64,000 nucleotides of DNA. Origin: Ignatzschineria cameli (GTDB lineage Bacteria; Pseudomonadota; Gammaproteobacteria; Cardiobacteriales; Wohlfahrtiimonadaceae). The stretch spans positions 1 through 64,000 of the forward strand of contig NZ_QEWW01000007.1 in assembly GCF_003121895.1 (NCBI RefSeq), given 5' to 3'. Shown here piece by piece: positions 60,101 to 64,000 of the stretch; position 1 is the first letter of the stretch; every line of letters starts with the position of its first letter. A model generated the notes under the pieces. That model searched no databases. It saw only the letters and a program-made list of their open reading frames with translations, and had not been told where the DNA came from. Made by a program: the position numbers and the translations under genes.

Positions 60101-60434
60101 TGCTTATACTGGGGAGAATCGGGATGTGAAGACACTCTCCGGTGGAGAGAAATTTAAAGCCTCGCTTAGCCTCTCCTTAGGGATGGCAGATGTAATTCAA
60201 TCGCACAAAGGCGGGGTATCTATTGATACGCTCTTTATTGATGAAGGTTTTGGCGCACTCGATGAAGAATCTCTCCTCCAAGCGATAGATGTCCTTATCG
60301 AGCTCCAAGCCTCCGGACGCATGATCGGCGTGATCTCTCATGTAGAGGAGCTCAAGCAGACATTACCGGCGCGTATCGAAGTCACCAAAACAAAGAGTGG
60401 CTACAGCAAAACCGCTATTATTCATCACCAATAG
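57189..60434 (+). CDS. sbcC: Exonuclease SbcCD subunit C
   Basis: A 1081-aa SMC/Rad50-type ATPase. Walker A GKTGAGKTT near residue 35, QLVMLPQGEYQRFLTS, long coiled coils with the zinc hook CPVCG at about residue 530, ABC signature TLSGGEKFKASLSLSL near 980, Walker B LFIDEGFGALDEES near 1015. It clamps DNA ends and drives the SbcD nuclease. Coupled closely to sbcD. Confidence 0.95.
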   Translation: MRPIQLTLTAFGPYHQTEVIDFRQLAPHNLFVISGKTGAGKTTIFDGIAYALYGEPSGTDRKEAVSSLRSDFVTDDQPTTAELIFELRGQRYRIFRQLPYLKRGNKTQTPGKAELYQLNDDALQADLFAETPLVERQIPNMVNPKIEELLGLNRDQFNQLVMLPQGEYQRFLTSKTTEKEAILRTVFNTERYQTVVENLKMSADRAKEEVTKTQARYTSLIQSIHQQLPQRESPFFEHFQEEGEIQINSFQAIAGLEIEAAFYQAKERTIHKEIVQQEEMISAEQERLVESRSLNAKFQELESAQKHLQALSAEQFTINGLKHSVDLSEKALSIEKFANDAIRLRREHAEAKVELAAAQERFKEAELSHQSAFEKYQLAQGKEELITTLSEEVTLLESRERDIATLNQYQIAISHSQAQITQIQQEINRLTDIIQKKETEKRDYQQRIKNAEASSDPIAQYQQLHSYFQQLSTQLEKQKSEQAALLLLKEEKKRGAIALENAQKAQKEAAARFYQQQALTLMHTLEAGQPCPVCGSLEHPYKTDEAPIDQTDIDVTDGSPINPQDDFEAANQNLITTQRRYDQLIDREKEIDERLQHIAEELQEEWQKITDLRQQESDYIAPLALEIATYELTVSSLIANSQKVESAFIDSQHSLQLLRTLRPQFEAIERDLVQHQTVLEQLKESYQNEKHRLTEMESTLKSILQNIPENLRDTAAYRSYLDQQKTALTTLKTQLKEAEKRIQEAEKERALASQKLEQQQMQQERLSLHLAKAEDEFHKALFQALFIKRADDGTELADEAQFIEAQQQIPHLTVNRAKVAEFERQYLIANEKVNALTEALTGKEPIDLSALEQKVNSNREQLIKLQRSFSENQQLISHIEQTIAGIGKISTALEAARSLHEKTVEVYDLVRGQNSSRISLERFILIEYFEMIIHAANIRLQQMSNGQFQFMRSEDIASRNVQSGLDLNIYDAYTGENRDVKTLSGGEKFKASLSLSLGMADVIQSHKGGVSIDTLFIDEGFGALDEESLLQAIDVLIELQASGRMIGVISHVEELKQTLPARIEVTKTKSGYSKTAIIHHQ

Positions 60435-60460
60435 TTTATAGGCACCATCGATGCCGACCC

Positions 60461-60777
60461 GCAGGCATGCGATGGTGATAAGAACAAAATGGTGAGTTCC
60501 CGCCCCTCAACAAACTTTCTTAAAAACCATAAGAATGATCCATTAAAACAAAACAAGCTGATGGATTGCCGGAGATTACTATCACACGCTTCCATAAGCT
60601 GCATGCCGGCAAATGGCGATCTTCTATCACCCACTATTTTCTTAGAACAAAAAGAGCTGTTGAGTTGCCGGAGATCACTATCGCATTCTTCCATAAATCT
60701 CACGCCGGCAAATGGCATCAAAGATGCCAAACCGCGGGCATGCACCGGTAAAAAGAACGAAATGGTTGGTTCCCGCC
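60461..60777. repeat. 317-bp direct repeat, left copy
   Basis: Block of four palindrome-bounded units: R1 (44 nt) at 60461-60504, R2 (45 nt) at 60567-60611 and 60666-60710, R1 at 60734-60777. R1 begins GCGGGCATGC and ends TTCCCGCC; R2 begins TGCCGGAG and ends CGCCGGCA. The same block recurs at 61499-61815 with identical unit lengths and spacings. Open frames across it follow the repeat and were not taken as genes. Confidence 0.9.
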
Positions 60778-60946
60778 GCTCAACAACCCCTCTTATTGAA
60801 TCAAAGATACAATAGATGTTGATGAAATCTGTATCGAAAAATAGAGAGGCATTCAGAAAACTATATTGAATTTCAATAGTGAATTTCCCACAATGGAAAA
60901 AGATCAACTAAATTCAAAAGGATTACTCACAATGACGAGGGAAAAG

Positions 60947-61171
60947 ATGTTAGCGATAGAACTACCTGAAGAGATCTCTACACGATTGACTGCTTTAGCT
61001 CATAAAGCCGGTATCAGTGAGGAAGAGTATATTAAAGAAGCTCTTTTGGAACATATTATCGATATCGAAGAAGCTCAAATCGCAGAGCAAATTCTAGAAC
61101 GTATCCATCAAGGTCAAGAGTCGTCCCATAGTAGTAAAGAAGTGAGAAGAAGACTTGGTCTGGAAAGTTGA
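60947..61171 (+). CDS. RelB-like antitoxin
   Basis: A 74-aa protein starting MLAIELPEEISTRLTALAHK, with a ribbon-helix-helix-like N-terminus followed by SEEEYIKEALLEHI and a C-terminal IAEQILERIHQG that should wrap the toxin. This is the RelB/DUF6290 pattern. ATG 60947 has GAGGG upstream; ATG 60932 after AAAGGA is an alternative. It overlaps the toxin gene by 17 bases, as is usual for coupled pairs. It likely represses its own promoter in the repeat-flanked region. Confidence 0.85.
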   Translation: MLAIELPEEISTRLTALAHKAGISEEEYIKEALLEHIIDIEEAQIAEQILERIHQGQESSHSSKEVRRRLGLES

Positions 61172-61421
61172 ATATTCTAATAAGGTTTTAAAAGTACTAA
61201 AAAAAATCGATAAAACTCATGCCAAACGTATAGTAGATGTCTTAGAGCTACAAATCGCTCAATTAGATGACCCCAGAATAAGGGGAAAAGCACTAAATGG
61301 AAATTTTAAAAACTTATGGCGCTATAGAGTCGGCGATTATAGGATCATCTGCGATATACAAGATAATCAATTAACAATTCTGGCTCTCTTTATCGGACAT
61401 CGAAAGAGAATTTATAGATAA
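61155..61421 (+). CDS. RelE/ParE-family toxin
   Basis: An 88-aa protein: VEYSNKVLKVLKKIDKTHAKRI, then NLWRYRVGDYRIICDIQD and the end HRKRIYR, the RelE pattern with basic C-terminal catalytic residues that cut mRNA in the ribosome. TTG 61155 after AGAAGAAG is the apparent start, inside the antitoxin gene. The pair sits exactly between the two 317-bp repeats. Confidence 0.88.
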   Translation: MVWKVEYSNKVLKVLKKIDKTHAKRIVDVLELQIAQLDDPRIRGKALNGNFKNLWRYRVGDYRIICDIQDNQLTILALFIGHRKRIYR

Positions 61422-61498
61422 CTAATCATATAAAAAATTTCTCAATCGCAGGAAATCACACCTTAACGATATTTCCCCGGCACTGAAAGTGCCGAATA

Positions 61499-61815
61499 GC
61501 GGGCATGCACCGGCAAAAAGAACGAAATGGTTGGTTCCCGCCCCTCAACAAACTTTCTTAAGAACCATAAGAATGATCAATTGAAACAAAACAGGCTGAT
61601 GGATTGCCGGAGATCACCACTGCATCCTTCCATAAGTTGCATGCCGGCAATTGGCGATCTTCTATCACCCACTATTTTCTTAGAACAAAAAGAGCTGTTG
61701 AGTTGCCGGAGATCACTATCGCATTCTTCCATAAATCTCACGCCGGCAAATGGCATCAAAGATGTCAAACCGCGGGCATGCACCGGCAAAAAGAACGAGA
61801 TGGTTGGTTCCCGCC
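61499..61815. repeat. 317-bp direct repeat, right copy
   Basis: R1 at 61499-61542, R2 at 61605-61649 and 61704-61748, R1 at 61772-61815. Every internal spacing (62, 54 and 23 nt) equals that of the left copy; only scattered substitutions differ. Offset between copies is 1038 bp. Confidence 0.9.
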
Positions 61816-61867
61816 TCTCCATAAGCCTTCTTAAGAACAATTCATCAAAATAGCAAAGGCTGAACGT

Positions 61868-62024
61868 TGCCGGATCTTACTATCGCGTATTTTCAGAAAC
61901 CCCGCGCCGGCAGATGGCAATTTCTCAATCGCCAGCAATACCTTTTAGAGAGATGCTCTCGGCATCATCGATGCCAAACCGCGGGCATGCACCGGTAAAA
62001 AGAACGAAATGGTGAGTTCCCGCC
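61868..62024. repeat. Extra R2 and R1 units
   Basis: A fifth, more diverged R2 (61868-61912, 45 nt) and a fifth R1 (61981-62024, 44 nt) follow the right block, with different spacing (52 and 68 nt). The last R1 abuts the 3' end of the AbgT gene. Confidence 0.85.
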
Positions 62025-62060
62025 GTTCAACAGACCTTCTTAAGAATTATTCCCTGATCA

Positions 62061-63590
62061 TTACATTGGCCCTAAAGGCAGGCCTAAGCTGTAATAGATT
62101 AAAAAGAGAACCGTCCAACTACTGATAAAGATTAAACAGTACGGCAACATTATGGAGAGGAAGGTACCAAAACGAACCTTAGCATTATATTGCGCAATTA
62201 GGGCTAAAACCATCGGCAGATAGGGGTTTGTCGGTGAGATCACATTGGTGGTGGAATCCCCGATTCGATACGCCATCTGAATCGCTTCCGGCTCAACACC
62301 AACTAACATTAAGAGCGGCACAAAGACCGGCGCCATCATCGCCCATTGTGCAGAGCCACTAAAGACCACTAGATTGATCAACCCCGCTAAAATCACTAAA
62401 GCCCCCAACATCACCACATTGGGCAATTGAATCTCCGCCAATAGATCAGCCCCTGAGACTGCCAACCACATCGATAAATTGGTCCAGTTAAACCAACCGA
62501 TAAATTGAGCAATAAAGAAGACTAAAACGATATAGCCTCCCACATTTTTAAGCGCATTTGCCAATAATGTAGGAAGATCATCAAAATGACGAATTATGCC
62601 GGCAAAGATCCCATAAACAATGGCGCAACTGATAAAGAAGGTCATAATAATCGGAATCATGCCACTTAAGAAGGGAGAAGGCACTAACCCTCCATTACTA
62701 TTTCTTAAGGGGGAATCCTCCGGATAGAGCGTAGCAACAAGTAAAATAATAAAGAGTAACGCATAAAAACCGGTGATCTTTAATGCCCGCTTCTCTTTTG
62801 CCGTCACCTGATATGTATCACTCCCCACAGGAGCTAAGTTATCACGATAGTCGGCAGTAATGGGAAAACGGGGTTCGATAATCTTCTCAGTAATCCAAGT
62901 CCCTAAGATCGTTAAGAAAGGGACAGAGAGCAACATAAAGTACCAGTTTGCAGCCGGCGTAATCTCAACACCATTGATGATCTTAGACGCTTCATTAGTC
63001 ACCCCCGAGAGAAGAACATCGGTCCCGGCAATAAAGATATTTGCAGTAAAGCCTGCCGCAACCGCAACAAACCCAGCACAGATCCCCACTATCGGATTTC
63101 GCTGCGTGGCAGCAAAGATAATCCCCGCTAAGGGAGGAACAAGTACAAAGGCCGCATCAGAAGCGAGATTCCCAACAATTCCAACAATAAAGATTGAAGC
63201 GGTTACAAAACGGCGTGGAGCATTGAGTAGTAGCGCCTTAATCGCCGAATCCGCTAAGCCTACCTCTTGCACTAGACCGACAGCGATCATCATACAGAGT
63301 ACTAAACCAAGTGGCTTAAAATCGATAAAGTTACTCACCGTCGATTGCAGGATATAGACCAATCCCTCACCACTGATCAGATTACGAATCGAGACCACAT
63401 CATTGGTAACCGGATGGATCACCTCTAAATTGATACCACTTAAAATCGCAGAGAGAACCGCAATTAAGAGACAAAAAATCACAAATAGATAGAGCGGATT
63501 GGGGATCTTATTCCCAAATGATTCCACCCGATCAAACCAACTACGTTTCTCCCCCACGCTTGAGGAATACTCTAAATTCTTCTGCTGCAT
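62061..63590 (-). CDS. AbgT-family p-aminobenzoyl-glutamate transporter
   Basis: A 509-aa inner-membrane protein with about 11-13 hydrophobic segments. Family marks: NPLYLFVIFCLLIA near the start, VGLVQEVGLADSAIKALLL, NLASDAAFVLVPPLAGIIFA, FSGSAQWAMMAPVFVPLLML and RIGDSTTNVISPTNPYLPMVL, the last two containing the substrate-site Ser/Asn motifs. AbgT members import p-aminobenzoyl-glutamate or export sulfonamides. ATG 63590 follows AAAGGAG; a longer frame upstream overlaps the small ORF. An M20 peptidase gene upstream on the same strand supports a catabolic or salvage role. Confidence 0.92.
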   Translation of the reverse strand: MQQKNLEYSSSVGEKRSWFDRVESFGNKIPNPLYLFVIFCLLIAVLSAILSGINLEVIHPVTNDVVSIRNLISGEGLVYILQSTVSNFIDFKPLGLVLCMMIAVGLVQEVGLADSAIKALLLNAPRRFVTASIFIVGIVGNLASDAAFVLVPPLAGIIFAATQRNPIVGICAGFVAVAAGFTANIFIAGTDVLLSGVTNEASKIINGVEITPAANWYFMLLSVPFLTILGTWITEKIIEPRFPITADYRDNLAPVGSDTYQVTAKEKRALKITGFYALLFIILLVATLYPEDSPLRNSNGGLVPSPFLSGMIPIIMTFFISCAIVYGIFAGIIRHFDDLPTLLANALKNVGGYIVLVFFIAQFIGWFNWTNLSMWLAVSGADLLAEIQLPNVVMLGALVILAGLINLVVFSGSAQWAMMAPVFVPLLMLVGVEPEAIQMAYRIGDSTTNVISPTNPYLPMVLALIAQYNAKVRFGTFLSIMLPYCLIFISSWTVLFLIYYSLGLPLGPM

Positions 63591-63609
63591 CACTATCTCC
63601 TTTCTATTC

Positions 63610-63759
63610 TCATCCAATTGCACTCTTCTTTAAGGCAATTTTAACGCCAATCTTGACGTCCATTTTCACGCTCATCGGCACAACACTCTCTGCCATCAAC
63701 CGATTGATAATGACTCGTAATTCTTCAACTTCCTCCGCTGCCCTACATCCGGCATCCAT
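63610..63759 (-). CDS. Small ORF between M20 peptidase and abgT
   Basis: A 49-aa frame, MDAGCRAAEEVEELRVIINR and a basic C-terminus (VKIALKKSAIG). ATG 63759 has a strong AAAGGAG at good spacing; the stop is 19 bases before the AbgT ATG, which has its own AAAGGAG. The gap to the peptidase stop is 14 bp. Such packing suggests a real translated gene, or a leader that couples the two. Mostly polar, no membrane segment, no family recognised. Confidence 0.6.
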   Translation of the reverse strand: MDAGCRAAEEVEELRVIINRLMAESVVPMSVKMDVKIGVKIALKKSAIG

Positions 63760-63773
63760 CTGTTATCTCCTTT

Positions 63774-64000
63774 CTAACTCAAAATGGCACTCGAAATCTC
63801 ACTCGAAATCTCACTTGAAACTTCATTGGTGTAAGAGGTGACTAAACGCACCAAAAAGCTCGCTCCTAACGGCGTGATCTCATCATTGAAATCGTAACGA
63901 CTATGATGAAGACCGATCAACCCGCCTCCTTCATCTTCATAGGCACCCCCATTTCCAATAAAGAGATAACAGCCCGGCACTCGCTCAAGATAGAAGGCAA
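63774..64000 (-). CDS. M20-family metallopeptidase (amidohydrolase), partial (5' end outside window)
   Basis: 75 C-terminal residues: FYLERVPGCYLFIGNG, LIGLHHSRYDFNDEITPLGASFLVRLV. The LHxxxYDFND-like end with its metal His is typical of M20 amidohydrolases (hippurate hydrolase, AbgA/AbgB-like). The last residues are a SSEISSEIS low-complexity tail. Upstream of the AbgT transporter gene on the same strand, so it may cleave the transported aminobenzoyl-glutamate. Confidence 0.88.
   Translation of the reverse strand, partial: AFYLERVPGCYLFIGNGGAYEDEGGGLIGLHHSRYDFNDEITPLGASFLVRLVTSYTNEVSSEISSEISSAILS

Noticed and set aside
60489-61853. Two similar 108-aa plus-strand frames and the matching minus frames in the 60.5-61.8 kb repeats
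   Set aside because: They are simply the translated R1/R2 repeats, open on both strands, without ribosome sites. The repeat units and their palindromic ends explain the similarity.
60461-62024. Possible CRISPR array
   Set aside because: The repeats are 44/45 nt and of two kinds, spacings are irregular (23, 54, 62 nt), the spacers themselves are repeated, and there are no cas genes.

Overview
Organism. The window reads as a low-GC gammaproteobacterium with intact housekeeping genes. The rpoC-rpoB-rplL-rplJ-rplA-rplK / nusG-secE / tRNA-Trp / tuf / tRNA-Thr-Gly-Tyr block, xseB-ispA-dxs, ubiC, a FeSOD and two L,D-transpeptidase types all fit this. From general knowledge I would look first in Cardiobacteriales-like genera such as Ignatzschineria or Wohlfahrtiimonas, but that placement is inference and was not tested.

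Layout. (1) 1-11.5 kb is an AT-rich accessory island, all on the minus strand. It holds a 558-aa helical-barrel-like protein of unknown function, a 1056-aa fusion of a CapA-like metallophosphatase with a GtfA/SdgB/TarM-like glycosyltransferase, an ATP-grasp protein, a decayed IS3-family element, and the 5' part of a giant adhesin. The adhesin has a BapA-like N-terminus followed by about 2.4 kb of Ser-Asp repeats and runs off the left edge. (2) 11.9-32 kb is mostly housekeeping: tRNA-Ser, two cell-wall/phosphatase genes, glyQ (without glyS beside it), a large MscS-type channel, xseB-ispA-dxs, rph, infA with tRNA-Pro, an OprM-like efflux channel, an NlpC/P60 hydrolase, an unusual GMP synthase without a glutaminase domain, an AhpD-like protein, adk, ubiC, tcdA and sodB. 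(3) 32-46.5 kb is the nusB and RNA polymerase / ribosomal protein / EF-Tu region. (4) 46.5-60.4 kb carries a YcbB-type L,D-transpeptidase, metA and metY, guanine deaminase, a MarR regulator, a GNAT enzyme, a membrane protein and sbcDC. (5) 60.4-62.0 kb is a repeat island: two 317-bp direct repeats, built from fixed-length 44-nt and 45-nt palindrome-bounded units, flank a RelB/RelE-like toxin-antitoxin pair. (6) 62-64 kb has an AbgT-family transporter, a 49-aa small ORF and the 3' end of an M20 peptidase.

How the genes work together. The strongest candidate for a new system is the left island. A Ser-Asp-repeat surface protein lies next to a glycosyltransferase of the class that modifies Ser-rich or Ser-Asp repeats in Gram-positive bacteria, here fused to a CapA-like domain and accompanied by an ATP-grasp enzyme. 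The second is GuaA, whose amidotransferase domain has shrunk to about 110 residues with no cysteine, so it should need free ammonia or a separate glutaminase. MetA carries the Glu111 associated with acetyl-CoA use and sits beside metY, which suggests methionine synthesis by direct sulfhydrylation of O-acetylhomoserine. AbgT next to an M20 peptidase suggests uptake and cleavage of p-aminobenzoyl-glutamate-like compounds.
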